The position numbers and the translations under genes were made by a program. 42,949 nt of DNA from Comamonadaceae bacterium (GTDB lineage: Bacteria; Pseudomonadota; Gammaproteobacteria; Burkholderiales; Burkholderiaceae_C). Where the stretch lies: the NCBI GenBank assembly GCA_027491035.1, contig JAIXWZ010000003.1:1-42949 (forward strand). Reading direction: 5' to 3'. This document shows, one piece after another, positions 1 through 7,205 of the stretch. Under the pieces are notes generated by a model. That model worked only from the letters and a program-made list of their open reading frames with translations, did no database searches and was not told the origin of the DNA. Position 1 is the first letter of the stretch. The number at the start of each line of letters is the position of its first letter.

Positions 1-42
1 CGCCGAGAGGTTGCGCTAACTGCGTCATTGCACCCTTGGTCC

Positions 43-122
43 GTCATTGCGAGGAACGAAGCAATCCATCGGCGCTTGTGCAACGACATAGATTGCCACG
101 GCGCTGCGCGCCTCGCAATGAC
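43..122. repeat. palindromic dispersed repeat, copy 1 (MITE/REP-like)
   Basis: The left arm begins GTCATTGCGAGG (43-54) and the right arm ends CCTCGCAATGAC (111-122), a perfect 12-bp inverted repeat. Inner GCAATC and GATTGC also pair, so the 80 bases can fold into one long imperfect hairpin. A related element lies at 5481-5568. Elements of this look (a GTCATTGCGAG... arm followed by GCAATCC) are non-coding dispersed repeats in many bacterial genomes. No transposase is present. I infer a non-autonomous repeat and cannot name its family. Confidence 0.75.
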
Positions 123-171
123 GTAGGAGCCGGCCCGCCACGTCGCAAGCTCCTCGCGGCTAAAGGCTGCG

Positions 172-210
172 CCTCGCAATGACGGGGTGGTGGCCGCGCC
201 TCGCCATGAC
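172..210. repeat. partial right ends of the same repeat
   Basis: CCTCGCAATGAC at 172-183 is identical to the right terminus of the element at 43-122. CCTCGCCATGAC at 199-210 differs by one base. Both are preceded by GC-rich sequence like the inside of the right arm. They look like decayed or nested partial copies, which suggests that several insertions or duplications accumulated in this spot upstream of dprA. Confidence 0.55.
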
Positions 211-353
211 AGGGCCGGGCGTGCGCAAAGCAAAAGTTAAAGATGGTCGACACGCCTTGCGGCCTGTGCTCAAGAGCCTGGCTGCGCCATACACTGCGCG
301 CCTTTGCGCAGGTTGCAATTGCACCCAGGCGCAGCCGCGTGCAGGAGGTTGGG

Positions 354-1505
354 ATGCCTGTCGATGAACTCGAGGCTTGGCTCAGGCTGTTGCTCACGCC
401 CGGCGTGGGGCGGGTGCAGGCTCGGCATTTGCTGGCTGCTGCTCGCTCCCCCCAGGCGGTGTTCGAGCTCAGCCATGCGGCGTTGCAGGCGCTGGGCCTG
501 GAGCGTTGCGCCGCGGCGCTGGCCGCAAGGCCCGCCGAGCTTGACGGCCAGTTGCGGGCCACGCTTGAGTGGCTCGAGGGTGGCGGCGATCGTTTTGTGT
601 TCACCCTGGGCGATGCGGGCTACCCGCCGCAGCTGCTCGATATCGACGACCCGCCTTTGCTGCTCTACGCCATGGGCGCGCTGGCGCGGCGCTGGGCCGC
701 CGGTGAGCACGGGGGCCTGCCCATGCTGGCGGTGGTGGGCAGTCGCAACCCGACACCACAGGGTCAGCGGCATGCGCAGCAGTTTGCGCACGCGCTGGCC
801 CAGGCGGGCGTGTGCATTGTCTCGGGGTTGGCCTTGGGCATTGATGGCGCGGCGCATCAGGGTGCGATGCAGGCTGGCGGCAGCACGGTGGCGGTGGTGG
901 GTACGGGGTTGGACCGGGTGTATCCGCGCCAACACCTGGCGCTGGCCCGCCAGATGCTCGATCAGGGCGCCATCGTCAGCGAATTTGCCATCGGGGCGCC
1001 ACCGCTGACCCACCACTTTCCGCAGCGCAACCGCATCCTGGCCGGCCTGGCGCAGGCGACCTTGGTGGTCGAGGCGAACTTGCAATCGGGCTCCTTGATC
1101 ACGGCGCGGCTGGCGGCCGAGCAGGGCAAGGAGGTGATGGCCATTCCCGGCTCGATCGACTCGCCGCAGTCGCGCGGCTGCCACCAGCTCATCGTGCAGG
1201 GCGCGCGGCTGGTGGGCGGCGTGGCCGATGTGCTGCAGGCTCTCGGTGACTTGGGCGCGACGCGCTGTGCTGACGCCGCAGCGGCGGCCGACCGACCGGG
1301 CCAGCAGCCAGGTTCGGCCCTGCCCCCCGGGCGCAGCGACGATGGGCCGCTGCTGCAGGCCCTGGGCTTTGAGCCGGTCGGGTTGGACGCCTTGCAGGCC
1401 CGCTGCGGCTGGCCCACCGAGCGGCTGCAGGCCCGGCTGCTTGAACTCGAGCTCGAGGGCGCGCTTGGGCGCTTGCCCGGCGGCCTGTTTCAGCGCGTGG
1501 TTTAG
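354..1505 (+). CDS. dprA: DNA-processing protein DprA (Smf)
   Basis: DprA binds incoming single-stranded DNA in the cytoplasm during natural transformation and loads RecA. The 383-aa product has a helical N-terminal part (about 1-75), the Rossmann-like DprA domain with VVGSRNPTP (127-135) and SGLALGIDGAAH (157-168), and a C-terminal winged-helix-like segment (about 310-383). The ATG at 354 was chosen over the upstream ORF start at 243 because AGGAGG lies 5 bases before it and family similarity begins at MPVDELEAW. The insert before the winged helix (about 295-325) is Ala/Pro/Gly-rich and probably a linker. smg follows after 48 bases on the same strand, the usual order in gammaproteobacteria and betaproteobacteria. 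Identification is secure; whether this strain is competent cannot be told from the window. Confidence 0.96.
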   Translation: MPVDELEAWLRLLLTPGVGRVQARHLLAAARSPQAVFELSHAALQALGLERCAAALAARPAELDGQLRATLEWLEGGGDRFVFTLGDAGYPPQLLDIDDPPLLLYAMGALARRWAAGEHGGLPMLAVVGSRNPTPQGQRHAQQFAHALAQAGVCIVSGLALGIDGAAHQGAMQAGGSTVAVVGTGLDRVYPRQHLALARQMLDQGAIVSEFAIGAPPLTHHFPQRNRILAGLAQATLVVEANLQSGSLITARLAAEQGKEVMAIPGSIDSPQSRGCHQLIVQGARLVGGVADVLQALGDLGATRCADAAAAADRPGQQPGSALPPGRSDDGPLLQALGFEPVGLDALQARCGWPTERLQARLLELELEGALGRLPGGLFQRVV

Positions 1506-1541
1506 CGGCCTCCCACTTGCGCCCACCCCGTCCTTGTGCGT

Positions 1542-1547
1542 TATATT
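1542..1547 (+). promoter_or_regulatory. possible -10 box for smg
   Basis: TATATT ends six bases before the smg ATG. TTGCGC at 1517-1522 could be a -35 box but the 19-base spacer is long. If used, transcription would start at or next to the ATG. The box sits in the short gap after dprA, so smg could be transcribed both from here and from dprA. Confidence 0.3.
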
Positions 1548-1553
1548 GGGGCC

Positions 1554-2045
1554 ATGTTTGAGGTGCTGGTTTACGTCTACGAAAACTATTGGCAAGGCGA
1601 CGCCTGCCCCGAGGCGCCGGCCCTGGGTCGCAAGCTCAGTGCGGCCGGCTTTGAGCCCGAGGAGATCGAGGCCGCCTTGATCTGGCTTGACGGCCTGCAG
1701 CTGGCCGCTCAGACCAGCCGGGTGTGCCCGGCCGATGCGCGTGGCGCAGCCGATTGCGCCCTGCCGCAGTCAGCCGACAGCCTGCGCGTTTACTCGTCGG
1801 CCGAGTGCCAGCAGCTCGGTGTCGATGCGCTGGGCTTCATCAGCTTTCTTGAAGGCGCCGATGTGCTGCCGCCGCACATGCGCGAGATCGTGGTCGACCG
1901 CGCCATGGCGGTGGCGGGAGAGCCCCTGAGCCTGGACGACCTCAAGATCATCGTGCTCATGGTCTATTGGAGCTTGGGCCAGGAGCCCGACGCCCTGGTG
2001 CTCGACGAGCTGTGCGACGACAGCCAGGGTCGGCTCGCGCACTGA
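1554..2045 (+). CDS. smg: Smg family protein (DUF494)
   Basis: Small conserved protein of unknown molecular function, found next to dprA and usually followed by topA in proteobacteria. The 163-aa product opens with MFEVLVYVYENYW, the family's hallmark start, and stays acidic throughout with no membrane segment. The ATG at 1554 is preferred to the ORF-track start at 1536 because the family begins at this Met. There is no good Shine-Dalgarno sequence: GGGG lies only two bases away. topA does not follow here; the secF gene converges instead, so the usual dprA-smg-topA order is broken just downstream. Confidence 0.93.
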   Translation: MFEVLVYVYENYWQGDACPEAPALGRKLSAAGFEPEEIEAALIWLDGLQLAAQTSRVCPADARGAADCALPQSADSLRVYSSAECQQLGVDALGFISFLEGADVLPPHMREIVVDRAMAVAGEPLSLDDLKIIVLMVYWSLGQEPDALVLDELCDDSQGRLAH

Positions 2046-2050
2046 GCGCT

Positions 2051-2074
2051 GCCGGCCCCCACCCCCCGGCTTTT
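2051..2074 (+). terminator. weak intrinsic terminator after smg
   Basis: GCCGG (2051-2055) and CCGGC (2066-2070) can pair around a 10-base C-rich loop and are followed by TTTTAAA. The T-run overlaps the secF stop codon on the other strand. The stem is short, so termination would be modest. Confidence 0.35.
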
Positions 2075-3029
2075 AAACCACCGCGCCGGCGTTGGGATCC
2101 TTGGGATCTTGGTCGCCTTTTTTCGGCTCGGCCTTGATCAGGTCTTCGCGGCGCAGGCCCAGCCACATGGCCACGGCGGCGGCAACGAAGACCGACGAGT
2201 AAATGCCAAAGCAAATGCCGATGGTCAGGGCCAGCGCGAAGTAAAACAGCGTCGGCCCGCCAAACAGCAGCATGGACAGCACCATGATCTGGGTTGAGCC
2301 GTGCGTGATGATGGTGCGGCTGATGGTCGAGGTGATGGCGTTGTCGATGATCTGCACCGTGTCCATCTTGCGCAGGCGGCGAAAGTTCTCGCGGATTCGG
2401 TCAAAGATCACCACCGACTCGTTGACCGAATAGCCCAGCACCGCCAGCACCGCAGCGAGCACGGCCAGCGAGAATTCCCACTGAAAGAAGGCAAAAAAGC
2501 CCAGGATGATGATGACGTCGTGCAGGTTCGCAATGATGGCGGCCACCGCGAACTTCCATTCGAAGCGAAAAGCCAGGTAGATCATGATGCCCACCACCAC
2601 CATGGCCAGTGCCTTGAGTCCATCGGTGGCCAGCTCCTCACCGATTTGCGGCCCGACGAATTCGGTGCGCTTGAGCGTCACGCTGGGGTCGCTGGCCTTG
2701 AGCGCCTGCAGCACCCGATCGCTTTGCTGGGCGGTGGTCACGCCTTTTTGCACCGGCAGGCGGATCATCACGTCGCGGGCGGTGCCAAAATTTTGCACCT
2801 GCACTTCGGCGTAACCCAGGCTGGCGACGGTGCCGCGCACCTTTTCCAAATTGGCCGGCTGGCTGTAGCTCACCTCCATCAGCGTGCCGCCGGTGAACTC
2901 GACCGACAGGTGCAGGCCACGGGTGAAGAGGAAAAAGACCGCCAGCGCGAAGGTGATGAATGAGATCGCGTTGAAGATCTTGGCATGCCGCATGAACGGG
3001 ATGTCGCGGCCTATTTTGAACAGTTCCAT
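2073..3029 (-). CDS. secF: protein translocase subunit SecF
   Basis: SecF forms a complex with SecD and YajC in the inner membrane and uses the proton gradient to pull proteins through SecYEG on the periplasmic side. The 318-aa product has TM1 at about 18-36 (the IFNAISFITFALAVFF region), a periplasmic domain with FTGGTLMEV, and five further TM segments in the C-terminal half (FRFEWKFAVAAIIANLHDV, then NESVVIFDRIREN, a family signature). Length matches E. coli SecF (323 aa). The start at 3029 (MELFKIGRD) was chosen by homology; the 36 codons upstream in the ORF track are the secD-secF spacer and the end of secD in another frame. The gap to secD is 29 bp, consistent with one operon. Confidence 0.97.
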   Translation of the reverse strand: MELFKIGRDIPFMRHAKIFNAISFITFALAVFFLFTRGLHLSVEFTGGTLMEVSYSQPANLEKVRGTVASLGYAEVQVQNFGTARDVMIRLPVQKGVTTAQQSDRVLQALKASDPSVTLKRTEFVGPQIGEELATDGLKALAMVVVGIMIYLAFRFEWKFAVAAIIANLHDVIIILGFFAFFQWEFSLAVLAAVLAVLGYSVNESVVIFDRIRENFRRLRKMDTVQIIDNAITSTISRTIITHGSTQIMVLSMLLFGGPTLFYFALALTIGICFGIYSSVFVAAAVAMWLGLRREDLIKAEPKKGDQDPKDPNAGAVV

Positions 3030-3058
3030 GATGGCTCTTTCGGTCGTGACGCGCGGTT

Positions 3059-4924
3059 TTAGGGCTTGGTGCTGGCGTCTGGGCGCCAGACGGTGCCGAT
3101 GGACACCGACTTGAGTTTCTTTTGCCGGCCGTACCACAGGTTGACCAAGCCGCGTGAGAAGAACACGGCTGAGAACATGCTGGTCAAGATGCCCAGGCAG
3201 TGCACCACGGCGAAGCCGCGCACCGGGCCCGAGCCAAAAATGAGCAGGGCCAGGCCGGCGATCAAGGTGGTGATGTTGGAGTCCAAGATGGTGGCCCAGG
3301 CCCTTTCGTAGCCGGCGTGGATGGCCGCCTGTGGCGCCGCCCCGTTGCGCAACTCTTCGCGCACCCTCTCGTTGATCAGCACGTTGGAGTCGATGGCCAT
3401 GCCCAGCGCCAGCGCCATGGCCGCCATGCCCGGCAGGGTCAGCGTGGCCTGCAGCATGGACAGCACCGACACCAGCAGCAGCAAATTGACCGCCAGCGCC
3501 AGGCCCGAGAACAGGCCAAAGAGCATGTAGTAAATGGCCATGAAGGCCACGATCACCAGAAAGCCCCAGGTCACGCTGTTAAAGCCCTTGGCAATGTTTT
3601 CGGCGCCCAGGCTCGGGCCTATGGTGCGCTCTTCGATGATCTCCATCGGCGCGGCCAGGGAGCCAGCGCGCAGCAGCAGGGCCAGGTCGTTGGCCTCGAC
3701 CGTGGTCATGGAGCCCGAGATCTGGAAGCGGTTGCCCAGCTCGCCCTGAATCACCGGCGCGGTCAGCACTTCGCCCTTGCCTTTTTCAAACAGCACGATG
3801 GCCATGCGCTTCTTCAGGTTCTCGCGGCTGACGTCGCGCATGATGCGCCCGCCCTTGGCATCGACCGTCAGGTCGACCTTGGGCTGCTGGGTTTGCGAAT
3901 CAAAGCCCGGCTGCGCGTCGGTCAGGCTGTCACCCGTGAGCACCACCTGCTTTTTCAGGATGATGGGGCGGCCATCGCGCTCGAGGAATTTCTCGCTCAT
4001 GAAGGGCACCAGGCCGCCGCCGAGCTCGGCCGCGCGCGCCTCGGCGCTCTCGTCAACCAGGCGCATCTCTAAAGTGGCGGTGCGGCCCAGGATGTCCTTG
4101 GCCTTGGCCGTGTCCTGCACGCCGGGCAGCTGCACCACGATGCGGTCAAGCCCTTGCTGCTGGATCACCGGCTCAGAGACGCCCAGTTCGTTGATGCGGT
4201 TGTGCAAGGTGGTGATGTTTTGCTTGAGAGCCTGCTCCTGCACGCGGCGCACCGCCTCGGGCTTGATGCTGGCCAGCAGCCTCGTCTTGGCGCCGTCGGG
4301 CTCGGTGCGCACCTGCAGATCGGCAAACTGCTCGTCGATGAGCTTGCGCACCGCCTCGACCGTGGCGGCATCGGGCAGGCGCATCTGCAGGCCTTGGCCT
4401 TCGCGCCTCAGGTCTTCGTAGCGCAGGCTTTTTTCGCGCAGGTTCAGCCGCAGGTCGCCGGCCAGCGAGTCGACGCGTTTGGTCAGCGCCGCCTGCATGT
4501 CCACTTGCAGCATGAAGTGCACGCCGCCGCGCAGGTCCAGGCCGAGGTACATGGGCATGGCATGCACGCTGCGCAGCCAGGCCGGCGAGCGCGACACCAG
4601 GTTGAGTGCAACGATGTAGCTTGGGTCGGCGGCGTTGACCAGCGCCTTTTGGATGGCGTCTTTGGCTCTGAGCTGGGTGTCGGGGCTGTCCAGGCGCACG
4701 CGCACCGAATTGCCGTCGAGCACCACCTCTTGGGCTTGCACGTCGGCCGCTTTGAGCGCTTCTTGCACCCGATCGACGGTGCTGTCGTCGATCTTGACCA
4801 TGGTCTTGAGGCTCGAGACCTGCACCGCTGGCGCCTCGCCAAAGAAATTGGGCAAGGTGTAGAGCGCAGCAATCACCAGGGTGATGGCGATGATCAGATA
4901 CTTCCAGATCGGGTAGCGGTTCAT
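3059..4924 (-). CDS. secD: protein translocase subunit SecD
   Basis: Partner of SecF in the Sec accessory complex. The 621-aa product (E. coli 615) has TM1 at about 8-28 (YLIIAITLVIAALYTLP), the DLRGGVHFMLQV motif near 130, a large periplasmic region with the P1 head, and five TM helices from about 450 onward, including AMALALGMAIDSNVLINERVREE-type sequence that carries the conserved acidic residue of the RND-like fold. It lies between yajC (124 bp upstream) and secF (29 bp downstream) on the minus strand. The start MNRYPIWKYL is the normal family start. Confidence 0.97.
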   Translation of the reverse strand: MNRYPIWKYLIIAITLVIAALYTLPNFFGEAPAVQVSSLKTMVKIDDSTVDRVQEALKAADVQAQEVVLDGNSVRVRLDSPDTQLRAKDAIQKALVNAADPSYIVALNLVSRSPAWLRSVHAMPMYLGLDLRGGVHFMLQVDMQAALTKRVDSLAGDLRLNLREKSLRYEDLRREGQGLQMRLPDAATVEAVRKLIDEQFADLQVRTEPDGAKTRLLASIKPEAVRRVQEQALKQNITTLHNRINELGVSEPVIQQQGLDRIVVQLPGVQDTAKAKDILGRTATLEMRLVDESAEARAAELGGGLVPFMSEKFLERDGRPIILKKQVVLTGDSLTDAQPGFDSQTQQPKVDLTVDAKGGRIMRDVSRENLKKRMAIVLFEKGKGEVLTAPVIQGELGNRFQISGSMTTVEANDLALLLRAGSLAAPMEIIEERTIGPSLGAENIAKGFNSVTWGFLVIVAFMAIYYMLFGLFSGLALAVNLLLLVSVLSMLQATLTLPGMAAMALALGMAIDSNVLINERVREELRNGAAPQAAIHAGYERAWATILDSNITTLIAGLALLIFGSGPVRGFAVVHCLGILTSMFSAVFFSRGLVNLWYGRQKKLKSVSIGTVWRPDASTKP

Positions 4925-4975
4925 GGTCGATTCCGGGAGAGGCCTGACGGGCGCTGGGCCCAGGCCGGGGGCAAA

Positions 4976-5011
4976 TCGGCAGCTGAGTCGGCAGCTGAAC
5001 TGGCAGCTGAG
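4976..5011. repeat. three 12-bp tandem repeats between yajC and secD
   Basis: TCGGCAGCTGAG, TCGGCAGCTGAA and CTGGCAGCTGAG follow one another without gaps in the 124-bp yajC-secD spacer. Each unit contains the palindrome CAGCTG. The repeat is outside both genes, though a sibling frame would read it as Ala/Ser/Asp-rich residues. No function is evident; copy number could vary between strains. Confidence 0.8.
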
Positions 5012-5048
5012 CTTGCGAACCGGGCGGGCGCACCGGTGCGCAGCCGCA

Positions 5049-5381
5049 TCACTTCATGCTGCCCTTGGGCAGCACCTGCACCACCGAGGCGCGCTGCATC
5101 TGCACTTCCACGCCCTCGGCCAATTCGATGCCGATGAAAGCGTCGCTGATCTTGCTCACTCGGCCGACCAGGCCGCCGGCGGTGACCACCTCGTCGCCCT
5201 TGGCCAGGGCCTCGATCATGGCCCGGTGTTCCTTTTGCTTCTTCATCTGGGGGCGGATCATGACGAAATACAGCACCACAAACATCAGCAGCAGCGGCAG
5301 CATGCTGGCCATCGAGGACATCATGTCGCCACCACCGGCGGCGGCGGGGGCGGTCTGGGCATAAGCAGAGGAAATGAACAC
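5049..5381 (-). CDS. yajC: preprotein translocase subunit YajC
   Basis: Small inner-membrane partner of SecDF. The 110-aa product begins VFISSAYAQ, then a Gly/Ala/Met stretch, a single TM helix (about 28-46, MLPLLLMFVVLYFVMIRPQ) with the family's IRPQxKKxKEH end, and a cytoplasmic beta-rich domain. I chose the GTG at 5381 over the ORF-track start at 5504: GGAG lies eight bases before it and the family begins here, while the longer ORF runs into the palindromic repeat. queA and tgt, usual upstream partners, are absent; mltA lies 368 bp upstream. Confidence 0.94.
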   Translation of the reverse strand: MFISSAYAQTAPAAAGGGDMMSSMASMLPLLLMFVVLYFVMIRPQMKKQKEHRAMIEALAKGDEVVTAGGLVGRVSKISDAFIGIELAEGVEVQMQRASVVQVLPKGSMK

Positions 5382-5749
5382 GGCTTGAACTCCAAAAAGG
5401 GGTGGATGCTGGCCTGGCCTGACCTGCACGGCAGGCTCTGGCGCGCCGAGGCCTAAGGACGGTCTGCACAAGTGCGTTTTGTCATTGCGAGCGAAGCGTG
5501 GCAATCCAAAAAACGTTGATCAATCAGCGGTTGATGGATTGCCACGTCGCTGCGCTCCTCGCGATGACGGGGCTGTGCAGGCTGTCCCTAAGCAGGGCGG
5601 GCTCGGCGCAAAAGGGCGATTGTATGCGGCGGCCCACGCGCCCGAGCCGATCAGGCGCTCGCAATCCCGCGAGCGCGCAAGGGCTTGGTCCCCGCCCGAA
5701 AGCGCCGCCGGTGGCGCATCTGGCCCCGCGGGCCGTGCCCGCTCGAGCG
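5382..5749. other. gene-free region between mltA and yajC
   Basis: These 368 bases separate two minus-strand genes. They contain the second copy of the palindromic repeat (5481-5568), and, read on the minus strand, TACAAT (5624 to 5619), a possible -10 box for the yajC-secD-secF transcript without a clear -35. If that promoter is real, the repeat would lie in a leader of about 230 bases. The remainder is GC-rich and shows nothing else I recognise. The ORF-track entries across it are translations of the repeat. Confidence 0.5.
5481..5568. repeat. palindromic dispersed repeat, copy 2
   Basis: The left arm starts GTCATTGCGAGCGAAGCG (5481-5498) and runs to GGCAATCC; the right arm starts GGATTGCCACG (5536) and ends CGCGATGAC (5568). 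Arms are complementary apart from a few central mismatches, giving an 88-base hairpin. The termini match copy 1 (43-122) closely. It lies in the probable leader or promoter zone of yajC. Confidence 0.78.
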
Positions 5750-6997
5750 CTAGCGTGGCCACAGCACCCAGGCCTGCAGCGGCTGGCGGATGCGGCTGGC
5801 CAGCTCGCCGGCCTGCGCGCCGGTGCCGGTGAAGTAGTCGATCCGCAGCGCCCCGACGATGGCCGCGCCGCTGTCTTGCGCGGCCACCAGCCGAGCCAAT
5901 TGCACCGCCGGGCCTTGGGAGACCAGCCAGACCGGCGTGCCGTGGGCGATGCTGCTGGGGTCGACTGCGATCGAGCGGCCGGCGCTCAGCGGCACGCCCA
6001 GCGCGCCGCGCGGGCCCTCGGCCGGATCGCCGATCGGCTCTTCCCGAAAGAACACGTAGCGCGGATTGCTCCACAGCAGCTCGGGCACGCGCTGCGGGTT
6101 CTGCGCGGCCCAGGCTTTGGTCGCCTGCGGCCAGGGGGCGATGCGCTGCACGCCTTGCTCAAGCAGCCACTGGTTGACGCTGCGGTAAGGCTGCCCGTTG
6201 GTGCCGGCAAAGGCCACCCGCACCTGGCGCGAGCTGCCGTCGGCCTCGGTCAGCTCCAGCCGCCCCGAGCCTTGGATGTGCAGCAGCAGGGCATCGATCG
6301 GGTCGCTGAGCCAGGCGATTTCGCGCCCGCGCAGCGCCTGCATGGCCTGCGGCAGGGTGTCGATCTCCCGCCGGCTGAACCAGGGCGTGCGCTCGGCCAG
6401 CCCAGCCGGCGGGCGGTACAGCGGCACCGGATGGTCGGCAGCAGGCAGCCGCCGCGCCGGCAAGATGGGCTCGAAATAGCCGGTGAGCAAGCCTTGCGCC
6501 CTGCCCTCCAGATCGAGCACGCGATAGGGCTTGAGGGTGTCCATCAGCCATTGGCTTTGTTGCTGCGCGCTGGCCAGGGCCAGCTGGCGCATTTGGGGGC
6601 ACAGCGCAGCGAAGGCCGGGCTGGGCCGCTGGCAGCTGCGCACAAGCGCGGGCCAGGCCTGGGCCAGCGGGTCTTGGCCCCAGCCCGGCAGGTCGGACCA
6701 CTGCGCGGGCGCCCAGCAACTGCTGCCCGCGCGCACGCTGCCCGCTGCGCAGCCCGGTGCAGCGGCGCTGGTTGGGGCCGGCGCGGGCCCGCGGGACAAG
6801 TGCGGCTGGGGGTGCGGCTGGGGGGGCGGCTGGGTGGGCGTCTGGGTGGGCGGTGGGGCCGAGGGCAGTCCTGGCGCACTGGCCGGCAGCGCGGGCGGGG
6901 CTTGGCGCGGGGCGCTGCAAGAAACCAGACAGGCCGTCAGGATCAGGCAGGCAGAGATAATTGAGGCGCGCCCGCAGTGGCGTGGACGGCCCCTCAT
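5750..6997 (-). CDS. mltA: membrane-bound lytic murein transglycosylase A
   Basis: MltA cleaves the MurNAc-GlcNAc bond of peptidoglycan from the outer-membrane inner face, forming 1,6-anhydromuramic ends. The 415-aa product has a lipoprotein signal ending LVSC, then a Pro/Gln/Thr-rich linker (about 40-75), the MltA barrel domain (LTGYFEPILPARR, WLSDPIDALLLHIQGSGRLEL) and the C-terminal 3D domain with QDSGAAIVGALRIDYFTG carrying the conserved aspartates. I chose the Met at 6997 because it puts a positively charged n-region directly before the hydrophobic stretch; upstream Met codons exist in the same frame (up to 7081) and no start has a strong ribosome site. Its ATG shares bases with the ATG of the opposite-strand small gene. 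Confidence 0.93.
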   Translation of the reverse strand: MRGRPRHCGRASIISACLILTACLVSCSAPRQAPPALPASAPGLPSAPPPTQTPTQPPPQPHPQPHLSRGPAPAPTSAAAPGCAAGSVRAGSSCWAPAQWSDLPGWGQDPLAQAWPALVRSCQRPSPAFAALCPQMRQLALASAQQQSQWLMDTLKPYRVLDLEGRAQGLLTGYFEPILPARRLPAADHPVPLYRPPAGLAERTPWFSRREIDTLPQAMQALRGREIAWLSDPIDALLLHIQGSGRLELTEADGSSRQVRVAFAGTNGQPYRSVNQWLLEQGVQRIAPWPQATKAWAAQNPQRVPELLWSNPRYVFFREEPIGDPAEGPRGALGVPLSAGRSIAVDPSSIAHGTPVWLVSQGPAVQLARLVAAQDSGAAIVGALRIDYFTGTGAQAGELASRIRQPLQAWVLWPR

Positions 6998-7130
6998 GAC
7001 CTTGTTGTTGCTCGAAGCCTTGCTGGCGCTGGCCTTGCTGGTGTTCATCGTCTGGTGGACCATGTTTTCGGGACGCCCCAAGGGGGAGCGCCCCGATCAG
7101 CAGCCGCCCGATGAAGACGGCCGGCGCTAG
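6996..7130 (+). CDS. small single-pass membrane protein, 44 aa
   Basis: A short gene contained in the longer ORF 6531-7130 of the track. It begins MTLLLLEALLALALLVFIV, one hydrophobic helix (about 2-22), then a charged, Pro/Asp-rich tail ending EDGRR. The helix followed by WWTMFSGRPKGE looks like a conserved small membrane protein I associate with Comamonadaceae, but I cannot name a function. The ATG (6996-6998) overlaps the mltA ATG (6995-6997 on the minus strand) in a shared CATG, so the two genes are divergent with no spacer. The upstream GGACGG is a weak ribosome site. Transcription would have to start inside mltA. Confidence 0.55.
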   Translation: MTLLLLEALLALALLVFIVWWTMFSGRPKGERPDQQPPDEDGRR

Positions 7131-7159
7131 AGCGCAGGCGACTTCGGGCCGGGATGGTC

Positions 7160-7195
7160 GTTGCGGTCGTTACGACCGTTATGGCCGTTATGGCC
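7160..7195. repeat. four 9-bp tandem repeats
   Basis: GTTGCGGTC, GTTACGACC, GTTATGGCC and GTTATGGCC run head to tail between the end of the 44-aa gene and the end of the convergent response-regulator gene. The first two units include the palindrome GGTCGTTACGACC-like sequence and could form a small hairpin. No T-run follows on either strand, so it is not a clear terminator. Confidence 0.7.
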
Positions 7196-7205
7196 ATCAT
7201 CAGCA

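Larger units (their letters stand above)
1..353. other. gene-free region with degenerate palindromic repeats
   Basis: No credible gene ends or starts in these bases before dprA. The long minus-strand ORF of the track (44-604) runs antisense into dprA and its residues are typical translations of the repeat. The stretch holds one full palindromic element (43-122) and at least two further partial right ends, with CCTCGCAATGAC at 172-183 and the variant CCTCGCCATGAC at 199-210. A possible -10 box for dprA (TACACT, 290-295) lies about 58 bases before its start codon, without a convincing -35. Confidence 0.6.

Noticed and set aside
44-604. Minus-strand ORF of 186 aa upstream of and within dprA
   Set aside because: About half translates the palindromic repeat, the rest is antisense to dprA.
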